A stretch of DNA of 64,000 bases from positions 3,898,707 to 3,962,706 of the forward strand of contig OY811988.1 of NCBI GenBank assembly GCA_963681505.1. Reading direction: 5' to 3'. The stretch's first letter is position 1, and each line of letters opens with the position of its first letter. Positions 52,201 through 62,562 of the stretch are shown in pieces. The notes beneath the pieces were generated by a model, which worked only from the letters and a program-made list of their open reading frames with translations, was not told the origin of the DNA and did no database searches. The DNA is from Eunapius fragilis. Its lineage: Eukaryota > Porifera > Demospongiae > Spongillida > Spongillidae. A program made the position numbers and the translations under genes.

Positions 52201-55139
52201 ACACACCACATGGGTGTACCCTACACACCACATGGGTGTACTCTACACACTACATGGGTGTACTCTACACACTACATGGGTGTACTCTACACACCACATG
52301 GGTGTACTCTACACACTACATGGGTGTACTCTACACACCACATGGGTGTACCCTACACACCACATGGGTGTACTCTACACACCACATGGGTGTACTCTAC
52401 ACACTACATGGGTGTACTCTACACACCACATGGGTGTACTCTACACACCACATGGGTGTACTCTACACACTACACGGGTGTACTCTACACACCACATGGG
52501 TGTACTCTACACACTACATGGGTGTACTCTGCACACTACACGGGTGTACTCTACACACCACATGGGTGTACTCTGCACACCACACGGGTGTACTCTGCAC
52601 ACCACACGGGTGTACTCTACACACTACATGGGTGTACTCTACACACCACATGGGTGTACCCTACACACCACATGGGTGTACTCTACACACTACATGGGTG
52701 TACTCTACACACTACATGGGTGTACTCTACACACCACATGGGTGTACTCTCCACACTACACGGGTGTACTCTACACACCACATGGGTGTACTCTGCACAC
52801 CACACGGGTGTACTCTGCACACCACACGGGTGTACTCTACACACTACATGGGTGTACTCTACACACCACATGGGTGTACCCTACACACCACATGGGTGTA
52901 CTCTACACACTACACGGGTGTACTCTACACACTACATGGGTGTACTCTACACACTACATGGGTGTACCCTACACACCACATGGGTGTACTCTACACACCA
53001 CATGGGTGTACTCTACACACTACATGGGTGTACTCGGCACACTACATGGGTGTACTCTACACACCACATGGGTGTACTCTACACACCACATGGGTGTACT
53101 CTACACACCACATGGGTGTACTCTACACACTACATGGGTGTACTCTACACACCACACGGGTGTACTCTACACACCACATGGGTGTACCCTACACACTACA
53201 CGGGTGTACTCTACACACTACATGGGTGTACTCTACACACCACACGGGTGTACTCTACACACTACATGGGTGTACTCTACACACCACATGGGTGTACTCT
53301 ACACACCACACGGGTGTACCCTACACACTACATGGGTGTACTCTACACACCACATGGGTGTACTCTACACACCACATGGGTGTACTCTACACACCACACG
53401 GGTGTACTCTACACACTACATGGGTGTACTCTGCACACTACACGGGTGTACCCTACACACCACATGGGTGTACTCTACACACTACATGGGTGTACTCTAC
53501 ACACTACATGGGTGTACTCTACACACTACATGGGTGTACTCTACACACCACATGGGTGTACTCTACACACTACATGGGTGTACTCTACACACCACACGGG
53601 TGTACTCTACACACCACACGGGTGTACTCTACACACTACATGGGTGTACTCTACACACCACATGGGTGTACTCTACACACCACATGGGTGTACTCTACAC
53701 ACCACACGGGTGTACTCTACACACTACATGGGTGTACCCTACACACTACATGGGTGTACTCTACACACCACATGGGTGTACCCTACACACTACATGGGTG
53801 TACTCTACACACTACATGGGTGTACTCTACACACTACATGGGTGTACCCTACACACCACATGGGTGTACTCTACACACTACATGGGTGTACTCTACACAC
53901 CACATGGGTGTACTCTACACACCACATGGGTGTACTCTACACACTACATGGGTGTACTCTACACACCACATGGGTGTACTCTACACACCACATGGGTGTA
54001 CTCTACACACCACATGGGTGTACTCTACACACCACATGGGTGTACTCTACACACCACATGGGTGTACTCTACACACCACATGGGTGTACTCTACACACCA
54101 CATGGGTGTACTCTACACACTACATGGGTGTACTCTACACACCACATGGGTGTACTCTACACACCACACGGGTGTACTCTACACACTACACGGGTGTACC
54201 CTACACACCACATGGGTGTACTCTACACACCACATGGGTGTACTCTACACACCACATGGGTGTACTCTACACACCACATGGGTGTACTCTACACACCACA
54301 TGGGTGTACTCTACACACTACATGGGTGTACTCTACACACCACATGGGTGTACTCTACACACCACATGGGTGTACTCTACACACCACACGGGTGTACTCT
54401 ACACACCACATGGGTGTACTCTACACACTACATGGGTGTACTCTGCACACCACATGGGTGTACTCTACACACTACATGGGTGTACTTCTTTCCTCATATA
54501 CCCCTCACATCCCATAGACCACCCTCCCCAACCCCTCACATCCCATAGACCACCCCTTCCCATCCCCTCACATCCCCAGGGATGGATGTACAAAGGGGGC
54601 GTGGCAGATAAAGAGAGCTTTTTAAAATCATTTATTCAACAACTATCAATGCAGATTGCCTAATTTCCTGCTATGAAAATATTATCCAAAGGCTGGGAGG
54701 GGAGATTTAACCCCCCCCCCCCCCCAGACCCGCTACTGATCCCATAGACCACCCCTCCTACCCCCTCACATCCCATAGACCCCCTCACATCCCATTGACC
54801 ACCCTCCCCTGCCCAACCCCTCCCCTCCCCACCCCCTCACTTGAGTGCCTCGTTTCTCGCAGCCATGGATGTCCTGTTGAAGGAGTGCTTTCTTCAGGCC
54901 CTGAGGACCAGGGTGACCCAGGGTGACCTCCCCATCCTTGTCAGCACCTTCTACAAGGCCCACATGATGGAGCTATGGTCAGTTACCATAGCAACACCAC
55001 ATCATGTGTATGCAGTGCTGTCCCAGTCATTCAGGTATTCGTCTGGATATCAAGAAAAGTAGTTATAAGAAGGTACTGCAAGGTTCACACATGTTCCATG
55101 TGTGTGTGTATGTGTGTGTGTGTGTGTGTATATGTTTGT

Positions 55140-55211
<72 letters not shown>

Positions 55212-55856
55212 ACGTGTAGATGGAGGTAGCATTGTTTGAATATACATCATTTGGTGATCAATTCATGGATGGCAGGCACATGTACCAAACTTACATATGA
55301 CGGTAGTGTAATCGTTATCCCTACTACGTATCTCGGGACCACCACTGTGAATATAGTGATGAATGGAAAAAAAAACAGGAACCACGTGATGCCCATGTTA
55401 TGTACATGGTCACCCCCCTTCCAATCTCTCCTCTCTCCTCCTGTAAACATGCTGCTTCATGCTTTTCCCTTTTCATGTAGGCATACATGGTACAAACCTT
55501 CTGTCAGATGATTGGTCACTATTCATACTGTACCAGATGTTGATATATGTAGTGGACTTCTGAATGAGAAAATAAAACCACTGTCTCTTGTACATGTGTA
55601 TGCATAACGTTGAGCTTGCATATATACATGTGCTTGTATGTGCCTTGTGTATTTAAATCCACCTTCTTTGTGTGTGTGTTTGCGTCTTGTGTGTGTGTGT
55701 GTATGGATGTGTGTGTGTGTGTGTGCATGTGTGTGTGCATGTGTGTGTGCATGTTGTGCATGTATGTGTGCATGTGTGTGTATGTGTGTGTGCATGTGTG
55801 TATACTCATGTGTGTGTGCATGTGCGTACGCATGTGTGTGTGTCCATGTGTGTGCA

Positions 55857-55890
<34 letters not shown>

Positions 55891-56268
55891 CATCAACAGC
55901 TTTCCAAGTTTCTGGCTGAGATGCAGACCCTAGGACTTGTGGAGGTTAAAGAGAACTCCAAGGGAGCAGAAGTCATCACAGCTCTTCGCTTAGGGCACCC
56001 TCTGTGAGTATAGTGTTTGTGTGAGGGTTCTTGTGTGTAGTGTGGTGTATGGATGTGTGAGGGTTCTTGTGTGAGTGTGGTGTATATGTGAGTGTGGTGT
56101 ATGTGTGAGTGTGGTGTATGTGTGAGGATTCTTGTGTGTGTAGTGCATGTGACATGCATGTGTTGTCTGTTTTCTAGATTGAAGTCATTTACACCAGCTG
56201 TGCTGGTCCAACCATCACCGGAGACACCTCTGCTGCCTGGTCCCCAGGATGCACCCACTCAACCAAAG
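46544..56268 (+). CDS. EIF2D: Translation factor eIF2D (ligatin), first 11 exons
   Basis: Exons 46544-46599, 46841-47031, 47385-47468, 48473-48572, 49461-49568, 51054-51219, 51307-51580, 54863-54977, 55027-55072, 55900-56003 and 56178-56268 join in perfect phase to 445 codons. The N-terminus MFAKPFRVKSSTTTRGSD and the segment up to about residue 220 match the DUF1947/PUA module of eIF2D (VYLLWKLPNIVP, ADLMLPGV, RTIHLYGDHLW). A variable acidic linker with polyglycine follows (exon 7). Exons 8-10 give the winged-helix/SWIB-like part (LLKECFLQALRTRV, LDIKKSSYKKLSKFL). eIF2D delivers tRNA to the ribosomal P site and recycles 40S subunits in the cytoplasm. The C-terminal SUI1 domain is not in the 11 exons. 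Introns vary from 49 bp to 3.3 kb; the large ones are filled by VNTRs. Confidence 0.95.
47046..47380 (+). repeat. Polypyrimidine CTCCCTCC tract in eIF2D intron 2
   Basis: Nearly pure C/T repeats of 'ctccctcctccctccctctc' occupy almost the whole intron up to the acceptor, so the 3' splice site sits in an extended pyrimidine tract. Confidence 0.93.
47469..48266 (+). repeat. Intron 3 repeats of eIF2D
   Basis: Three tracts: 'gaggtggtgagggtggtgag' variants at 47469-47700, 'taataatttaccccacacct' variants at 48015-48190, and (GT)n at 48214-48266. No coding sequence. Confidence 0.85.
49558..49635 (+). repeat. 39-bp tandem duplication across the eIF2D exon 5 donor
   Basis: Bases 49558-49596 and 49597-49635 are the same 39 bp with one difference (GGTACGT/GGTATGT). 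The unit includes the last 11 bases of exon 5 and its splice donor, so two donors lie 39 bp apart. Reading into the second copy meets an in-frame TGA after DHLWYVQ. Confidence 0.85.
49621..49757. mobile_element. Small inverted-repeat element in eIF2D intron 5
   Basis: 'gctattccatttaatgaccg' and 'cggtacggatg' at 49621-49655 recur inverted at 49721-49757 with a few changes. About 65 bp lie between. It overlaps the 39-bp duplication, which contains the same 'gctattccatttaat'. Confidence 0.7.
49779..50910 (+). repeat. 20-bp minisatellite in eIF2D intron 5, about 56 copies
   Basis: Unit 'tgtacatgtgcatgtatgtg' with single-base variants (TATACATG, GTATGTA, ATGTACG). The unit has no stop in any of six frames, producing several spurious 400-codon ORFs on both strands. 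Confidence 0.97.
51342..51504 (+). repeat. In-frame GGT/GAT repeat coding polyglycine in eIF2D exon 7
   Basis: About 160 bp of GGT triplets, then six copies of an 18-bp unit reading GDGGGS, within exon 7. The frame enters from GNIDLTTEDTGVS and leaves into NAASTEQLEQQLSFSDKEEE. This is a coding microsatellite, unlike the intronic VNTRs around it. Confidence 0.9.
51713..54486 (+). repeat. 22-bp minisatellite in eIF2D intron 7, about 126 copies
   Basis: Unit 'acaccacatgggtgtactct' plus 'ac', with variants ACCACA/ACTACA, ATGGG/ACGGG, CTCTAC/CTCTGC/CCCTAC. All three plus frames remain open for 970-990 codons, but the period is not a multiple of three and splice junctions at 51580 and 54863 bracket it as an intron. 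A 'catcccatagaccacc' repeat follows at 54507-54800. Confidence 0.97.
55098..55892 (+). repeat. GT-rich tracts in eIF2D intron 9
   Basis: (GT)n at 55098-55212 and an impure 'tgtgtgtgcatgtg' tract at 55668-55890 that runs to within 10 bp of the exon 10 acceptor. Confidence 0.93.
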
Positions 56269-56353
56269 GTATAGAATTTTGGGGTGGAAAAATTTACACG
56301 TAAAGCCATGGTGTTTAACATTGTTAGCTAGGATATTGGAGAGTTCCACAACA

Positions 56354-56770
56354 CATCTGGTACATGTGCCCACCTGGTACATGTGCCCACCTGGTACATG
56401 TGCCCACCTGGTACATGTAGTGTTTCCCTAAATGAAGGAATCTGCTTTGAATTTGAAGAGTTGTTGATGTGGTTGCGAAATAATCATTTTCTCTTCCTCC
56501 GCACTAGCAAAAGGCAAACCGCAAAACCGCATCTATCAGCATTGTGGCCAGCGAATGGCCAACGAGTTAATAGCACTGTACTCACTGACTAAATTCATTG
56601 GCCACAATGCGGCTCGATAGGAAACGCCGGTGCAGCAACTTAAATTTATTCATTGTTTATGCTACCACGTGTTGGACATCAAAAGAGTAAAAACTTAAGA
56701 ATCATGCAGTTTGAGGAACGGAACACAGACTAAATGTTATGGATGCCTCAAATATCATAGACTCTGTATG

Positions 56771-56839
<69 letters not shown>

Positions 56840-57290
56840 ATGCATGCATACCGTTAAATGATAGGCAAACACCACTTCACTAGGAGGGTACATGTACATG
56901 TATAAGCAATATGCCCAGGTCATTCCATGACCATGTACATGTAAGGACCACTGTTATGTATGGTGGGGTATTGTGTGTATATGTGTGTGTGTGTGGGGGG
57001 GGGGGAGGGTATTATGTGTGGGGTGCTGTGTGGGGGTATATATATTGTCTTGGGGGTGTTGTGTGGGGTATTGTGTGTGTGTGGGGGGGAGGTATTATGT
57101 GTGGGGTGTTGTGTGGGGGTATATGTATTGTCTGGGGGTGTTGTGTGGGGTATTGTGTGTGGGGGGGTATTGTCTGGGGGTATTGTGTGAGTGGTATTGT
57201 GAGGATATTGTGTGGGGTGTTGTGTGGGGTGTTGTGTGGGGGGGACATTGTGTGGGGGTGTTGTGTGGCAGGGGACATTGTGTGGCACAC
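56354..57290 (+). repeat. Small tandem repeats after eIF2D exon 11
   Basis: A 17-bp unit 'ctggtacatgtgcccac' in four copies (56354-56418), a (GT)n tract at 56768-56837, and GT/GGGG variants such as 'gtattgtgtgtgtggggg' at 56965-57285. Confidence 0.88.
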
Positions 57291-57785
57291 AAGGGGCCAA
57301 GGCAATGTTTTAGTTTGGTGAGAGGGACAAACCCCAACTTCATAGCTGGGACAAAAATGTTGACCTCCCATGGACTGGTCGAATCCCCAACTACCACACC
57401 CGTATTCAACGCTCCACTAGCTCTAAGCAGCATTTTCCATTCGTCATCTACTCTAGGGTATATTCTGACACTCCTTTACGTTCCAGACCTGATGGGCACA
57501 GCTCACAGCTGAAGACCATTCTACAGATCATGTGCTCCATCCCCCCCCCGAGAAGCAGCTGCGCATACACCCCTAAGTTCCCACACGTAGCTATCTACAG
57601 GCTAATGCATTGTAACATGACGCATACATGACTAGTGCACACCTCCATATTCTACTGGGAGCATATTTTCTGTCGCAAATGACAGTATTTATACATGTGC
57701 TACATTTAAATATACATCAGGTTGTAAGGATTATGAAATATCACCGCTGAACAATTATTATTATTTTTTCCTCTGGGTCCCACAG

Positions 57786-57877
57786 ATGTGTCGGAGCAGT
57801 TCTTTAGCCTCAAGTGGTGTGGGTACGCTAAGGGACACATTGCAGTAAAGGATGTTTCGTGGGCCTACTCCTCAGTT
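57786..57877 (+). other. Candidate further eIF2D exon
   Basis: After TGGGTCCCACAG, the frame reads VSEQFFSLKWCGYAKGHIAV and ten more residues before GTAAGG. Its pattern (hydrophobic strand, then GYxKG) resembles the segment after the Pro-rich linker in animal eIF2D. It needs one leftover base from a preceding small exon I could not find, so the join is unproven. Bases 57878-58455 show no gene. Confidence 0.35.
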
Positions 57878-58459
57878 GTAAGGGTTTGTTGTATAAGTCA
57901 CTAGGGGTTAAATGCATCATGAATGTCAATCCAATTGGTTAGCTGCCACAACAACATGGTTTTAAAAGATCGGTATTTTGATATGCCTAGCAGCCATATT
58001 GTCCTGCCCTGAGACTTGGCTCGTACAATGTGGAATGTTATGGTTTTTCTTCTCTATATACATGTTTGGCATGTAACCTTTGAAAAGCATGACTATTCAA
58101 TGGAGGACACAAATTGGCTGCCTGCTTTTTAATAGAGAACCCACAGCGGCCCCCCTCCAGTGTTGTTACTACCACCATAAAAGCATAGGTGCAAAGTTTA
58201 TGTTTCATTTAATATATTAACCCCTTGTGACTCAGAGATAGTCCTATGAAACATTCGTTATTGCCCATGTGTCACTGCTCATACCCACACCACTTGTGGC
58301 TAAAGTACTGCTCTACCAAGTCTGTGTGGAACCAATACGGAAGAAGAAAAAAAACGAATTGATATCTCATAAACCTTATAATGTAAGGTACAGTACCCCA
58401 GGAGAGATTGTGAATATTCTTTTACTAAAGCAGTGTGATACACACAAACCACCCCACAC

Positions 58460-58633
58460 ACAGGGAAAAAAAATCGTGTTTTCCGGACCTTGGATTTTAT
58501 CCTATGACCTTGGGATTCTGTTCCGTCAAATGTATTCACTGTTGTCTTAGGCACTTTGAATACGTTTGATGGAACAGATCCCAAGGTCGATAGAGTAAAA
58601 CCCAAGGTCCGGAACACGATTTTTTCCCCTGTG
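58460..58633. mobile_element. Foldback hairpin element
   Basis: 'cagggaaaaaaaatcgtgtt' and the next 65 bp ('ccggacctt', 'accttgggattctgttcc', 'caaatgtattca') recur inverted at 58556-58633. The arms are imperfect and the loop is about 10 bp. No ORF. A (GT)n tract follows at 58660-58740. Confidence 0.8.
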
Positions 58634-58657
58634 ACAGCCATAGCTTTTGTTCATTCT

Positions 58658-58721
<64 letters not shown>

Positions 58722-58760
58722 GTGTATGTGTGTGTGTGTGCGTGCGTGTGTATGAGTGTA

Positions 58761-59053
58761 TTAATGCTGTCTAAATGCTCTCGTATGCTGACGGTTGTAC
58801 CTGCGCATGTAAACTATGAGTTGCCCTGTCCCCCTTTGCGAGTTTGACTGATAAGTATGTTGTTTGCCCATAAAGGGGGCAGGCAGCAGCCGGCCAGTCG
58901 GGTCTGCCAAGGGGTGCTGACCCCCCCACCGCTGAGCCTAACTGGGACCAATGGGTAACGCTGGTTACCATTGGGTCGGTCAGTGCCACACCATGACGCT
59001 GGTCAAGGTTAAGTGGTTAGGTCAGGGTGTAGAAGCCCGAAGGGTGCCGCCCA
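58761..59053 (-). repeat. Split direct repeat B2 (outer 3' end)
   Basis: 293 bp, identical by eye to B1 at 59434-59726. The same 72-codon ORF appears in both copies and is a by-product of the repeat. Confidence 0.95.
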
Positions 59054-59129
59054 CCATTGATAGTTGAGCAATAACACAGCAAAACATGTGTACAAGTACA
59101 ATCAATGCACAGGTGGAGTGGTGGGTGGG

Positions 59130-59433
59130 TAAGCGATTCAGGCAGCAGTGCTTTACATGTAGCTGAATGTAAGACTGAGTGATGCCCACCAACCACCACT
59201 GTTTATATATGCATGGACCTGGAACCATATCAGTTTAGCAGTGTCATTGAGGGGGTAAAAAGGTGTGATGGTTTGAATAGAGGTGAGGGTTATGCTTTGC
59301 TAGACCTATAGGCTCCCTTATTAGACACATTTGATCTCAATAGAGGTGAGAGTGTCCTCAGAGATTTTCCAGACATATAGGCTCCGATCCCATTTACCAG
59401 ACATTAAACCAAGTTTAGTACCTAAACAAATAC
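59130..59433 (-). repeat. Split direct repeat A2
   Basis: Starts 'taagcgattcaggcagcagt'. The first 236 bp (59130-59365) match A1 (63765-64000) with no difference seen; the remaining 68 bp have no visible counterpart because the window ends inside A1. Confidence 0.93.
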
Positions 59434-59726
59434 TTAATGCTGTCTAAATGCTCTCGTATGCTGACGGTTGTACCTGCGCATGTAAACTATGAGTTGCCCT
59501 GTCCCCCTTTGCGAGTTTGACTGATAAGTATGTTGTTTGCCCATAAAGGGGGCAGGCAGCAGCCGGCCAGTCGGGTCTGCCAAGGGGTGCTGACCCCCCC
59601 ACCGCTGAGCCTAACTGGGACCAATGGGTAACGCTGGTTACCATTGGGTCGGTCAGTGCCACACCATGACGCTGGTCAAGGTTAAGTGGTTAGGTCAGGG
59701 TGTAGAAGCCCGAAGGGTGCCGCCCA
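59434..59726 (-). repeat. Split direct repeat B1
   Basis: 293-bp copy identical to B2, lying between the recombinase ORF and A2. In these elements the repeats support a circular intermediate made by the recombinase. Confidence 0.95.
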
Positions 59727-59827
59727 AGTGTAACCCCCAAAATGGATTGATTTAGGACTGATTGGTTCCAGGTATGTGTGTGTAATGCTGGTACAAATAA
59801 GTGTGTTCAAGTGTGTGCATAAAAGTG

Positions 59828-60739
59828 TCATTGTGCAGATGCAATAGTTGCTGTGTCTGAAGGATGGGTTAGTGGATGCCGGGTGTAGGTGGTGTACGTG
59901 TTGCTGCTCCATCTTCCCAGCTGCTGGATGGTGGATGTCGGGAGACCTGCTTGTGCTGCTGCTGTTGCTGCCCCAATGCGAAGACTGTGGGTGTTGTACC
60001 TGGAGGTGTCGTACCCACCTCTCAGGAGAAGGTTTCGCAGGGTAGCTCTCATAGCCCTCGCTGTGAGTGGGCCTCCAGTCTTAAAATGAAAGAGAGAGGA
60101 GTTTGGTGGTTCTTTGCACTGGTCAAAGTAGGCTTGCATCATGGTGACTGGACATGATCTACGACCAGTGTAGCCTATGGATATTGTCGTGCCTCTCCCA
60201 ACCTGGTCTGTCTTTGATTTCTTAATGAGAAAGTGCATCCCATCTTTGACCCAGGTGATGTTACTCATTGTAGGGTGGAGCCTGGGGTCAAATCTGCTCC
60301 TGGTGGCGACAGTGTACTCGCTGACCCTCAGGAAACCAAAGAAACCGAAGGTCAGAGCTGCTTTCAGCATCAGTCGGTCATGTTTGCTGAAAAGGTCAGT
60401 CTCGAGTAGCTGCAGTAGTTCCTCCAGCATCCCGGTAGTGATAGGTAGTCTCTTGGGCCTGAGGTGTACCGGACCTTGAGATCTCTGTATGCCTCGGGTG
60501 GCTAGGTTGAGAGTTGGGTTGTTGCTTGTTGGGCTCCGAAACCCATGGGTGAGGTGGAGGTGACTGACTGCAGCGAGGTACACCTGAATGGTGTTGGCCT
60601 GGAGTGTATGGCTGAGGTAGGCTGCAAACAAGTTGATGGCGTGCTTGGATCCTGGCAGGGGGGCGATGCCGAGTGTATTGCAGAAGGTGTAGTACTTCCG
60701 GATTCCAGCCCTGTAGGTGGTTGATGTTGAAGGGGCCAC
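59828..60739 (-). CDS. Tyrosine recombinase of the retrotransposon
   Basis: About 304 residues from the first GTG at 60739; the frame is open further upstream into the RT ORF. Catalytic residues are visible: Arg138 (FLRVSEYT), a Lys in IKKSKTD, His251 and Arg254 (THSLRIG), Trp277 in GRWSSN, and Tyr285 in TYTTYTR. Residues 1-90 look like the SAM-like core-binding domain of YR enzymes. It would integrate a circular DNA copy by site-specific recombination. No ATG is placed to include the N-terminal domain, and the frame is -1 relative to RT, so production by frameshift or splicing is likely. Confidence 0.9.
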   Translation of the reverse strand: MAPSTSTTYRAGIRKYYTFCNTLGIAPLPGSKHAINLFAAYLSHTLQANTIQVYLAAVSHLHLTHGFRSPTSNNPTLNLATRGIQRSQGPVHLRPKRLPITTGMLEELLQLLETDLFSKHDRLMLKAALTFGFFGFLRVSEYTVATRSRFDPRLHPTMSNITWVKDGMHFLIKKSKTDQVGRGTTISIGYTGRRSCPVTMMQAYFDQCKEPPNSSLFHFKTGGPLTARAMRATLRNLLLRGGYDTSRYNTHSLRIGAATAAAQAGLPTSTIQQLGRWSSNTYTTYTRHPLTHPSDTATIASAQ

Positions 60740-60771
60740 GCTTCTGTGCAGGAGGTGCCTCAGGTGCCTTT

Positions 60772-62562
60772 CTAGAGCTCTTCCAGTATGTGGGACACTG
60801 GTGTTGGCTGCTGGTTGGCCTGGGGAGCAAGGGAAAAGAAACGTGAGATCTGGTTACGGGATAGTGCATCTGCAATGCAGTTCAGTCTGCCCGGGAGATG
60901 TTTGAGGGCGACTGTAAAGCTGTGCTGTGCAGCAATAAAGAACAGTTTCCTCAGTAGTTCCATTATACCAGGATGCTTAGAGGACTGGTTGCTCCATGCC
61001 TGCACTATGGGTAGATTGTCGCAGTTGAACCTGATTCGTCGACCCTCCAGGAGGTGGCCCCACGTGAGAGCAGCTGCCACTATGGCGAAGAGCTCCTGCC
61101 ACTGAATGGAACGTGTGGGGAGCTGCTGGTGTGGTTGCCAGTCGCCTCGGAACCAGGCTCCATTGAAGTAGGCCCCATATCCCAGAGAACCAGATGCATC
61201 TGTGAACAACTGGAGGGAGTCGGCGTCACTCCACTCGGGTGAAATAAACATGGCAACGCCATTCCATGATGGCAGGAAGCTGTTCCACCATCTTATATCT
61301 GCCCTGGCCTCGGAGTTGAGACGGATGTGGTGGTGGAGCCGTCTTGCTGTTGTGGATAGCTGGATGAGCCTACGAAGGAATAGGCGCCCTGCTGGAACTA
61401 CCTTGGCTGCAAATGAAAGCTTTCCTATGAGAGAAAGCAGTTCTCTCTTGGTGACTTTGTGTAGCCCAAGCCATGACCTGGTCAGGGATGATATTTCCTG
61501 CAGCTTCTCTGGTGGCAATCTAAGCTGCTGCAGTGAGGAGTCCAGGACAATGCCGAGGAAGGTGATGCAGGTCGCTGGACCTTCACACTTTTCGGTGGCC
61601 ACTGGAACTCCCAGTCTCTCGCAGAGTTGCATCATGGTGGTCATGGACTCCTGGCAGGTGGGCTGTCCTGGAGGTCCAACTAGGAGGAAGTCATCCAGGT
61701 AGTGGAGTAACGTTGCTCCGTAGTTGTTCTCCAAGATCCAGTGCAGAGCGCTGGCGTAGTTGTCAAAGAGACTTGGGGCTGAGCGAAGACCAAACGGGAG
61801 ACATGTGTCGACATAGTACTGCCCTCTCCAGTACATGCCAAGAAGTTCCCAGTCTACGGCTTGGATTGGAACCATCCTGAATGCCGACTTCAGGTCCACC
61901 TTGGCCATCATGGACCCCTTCTTAAATCTGCTGAGCAGGGCTACAGCGTCGTCTAGCGTGGAGTAGTGCATTGAGAACTCATCCTTCGAAATGAAGTCGT
62001 TGATGCTGAGTCCTTCCGGTGCTGACAGGTGAAGGATCACTCTCCATTTTCCGTTTTTCTTTGGGACTGCCCCAAGCCCGGATGTGCGGAGGTTCTTGAG
62101 GGGGGGCTGGCAAAAGGGGCCCAGGATGCGTCCTGATTCCACCTCTTTCTGCAGTTCATCGTCCACAACTTCAGGGTGCTGTAGTGCAGAGGTAAGGTTG
62201 CGTGCTGTGTAGGAAAAATGCGGACCATTGTAGCCAGTGGAAACACCGTTGTCGATGCCATTGAGTAGCCAGGAGACCCAGGCCTTGTCCGGATGTGCCT
62301 TCAACTCGTGCTCAAAGGCTGAGCGTCGTAGTGGAGTGTGAGCTCTCTGGAGCTCACGTAGCTCCCGAAGTGACCCGGGTGCAGGCCTTGGCAGGGTGAT
62401 CCCCACTACAGCCTGTGACCGAGCACTTGTGGGCGAAGGTACATTCTGCACCCTTTGTACACTTGCCGAAGTTGAACCTCCGGCAGATCTCCTCCCCTGA
62501 TGGTGTGTGGGTAGCATGGTGAGAGCTGCCGGATGAGCCTCCTGGGTGTGTTGATGGTCCAA
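60772..62562 (-). CDS. Reverse transcriptase-RNase H polyprotein
   Basis: The open frame of 596 codons begins at 62562 (TTG); the first ATG is at 62517 with A at -3. RT motifs: VPKKNGKWR (167-175), KVDLKSAFRM (221-230, motif A), LPFGLRSAP (255-263), and YLDD (288-291, catalytic). RNase H follows with TDAS (454-457), Glu490, CDN (Asp515) and ADALSR (Asp565), the full D-E-D-D set. The type is DIRS-order RT. The ORF overlaps the Gag ORF by about 160-210 bp in the +1 frame. Confidence 0.93.
   Translation of the reverse strand: MDHQHTQEAHPAALTMLPTHHQGRRSAGGSTSASVQRVQNVPSPTSARSQAVVGITLPRPAPGSLRELRELQRAHTPLRRSAFEHELKAHPDKAWVSWLLNGIDNGVSTGYNGPHFSYTARNLTSALQHPEVVDDELQKEVESGRILGPFCQPPLKNLRTSGLGAVPKKNGKWRVILHLSAPEGLSINDFISKDEFSMHYSTLDDAVALLSRFKKGSMMAKVDLKSAFRMVPIQAVDWELLGMYWRGQYYVDTCLPFGLRSAPSLFDNYASALHWILENNYGATLLHYLDDFLLVGPPGQPTCQESMTTMMQLCERLGVPVATEKCEGPATCITFLGIVLDSSLQQLRLPPEKLQEISSLTRSWLGLHKVTKRELLSLIGKLSFAAKVVPAGRLFLRRLIQLSTTARRLHHHIRLNSEARADIRWWNSFLPSWNGVAMFISPEWSDADSLQLFTDASGSLGYGAYFNGAWFRGDWQPHQQLPTRSIQWQELFAIVAAALTWGHLLEGRRIRFNCDNLPIVQAWSNQSSKHPGIMELLRKLFFIAAQHSFTVALKHLPGRLNCIADALSRNQISRFFSLAPQANQQPTPVSHILEEL

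Noticed and set aside
51614-54663. ORFs of 967-991 codons on the plus strand
   Set aside because: Same effect in the 22-bp VNTR, which lies inside eIF2D intron 7 between well-supported splice sites.
58771-59662. Identical 72-codon minus-strand ORFs at 58771-58989 and 59444-59662
   Set aside because: They lie in the B1/B2 split repeats of the retrotransposon; duplication explains the identity and no domain is visible.
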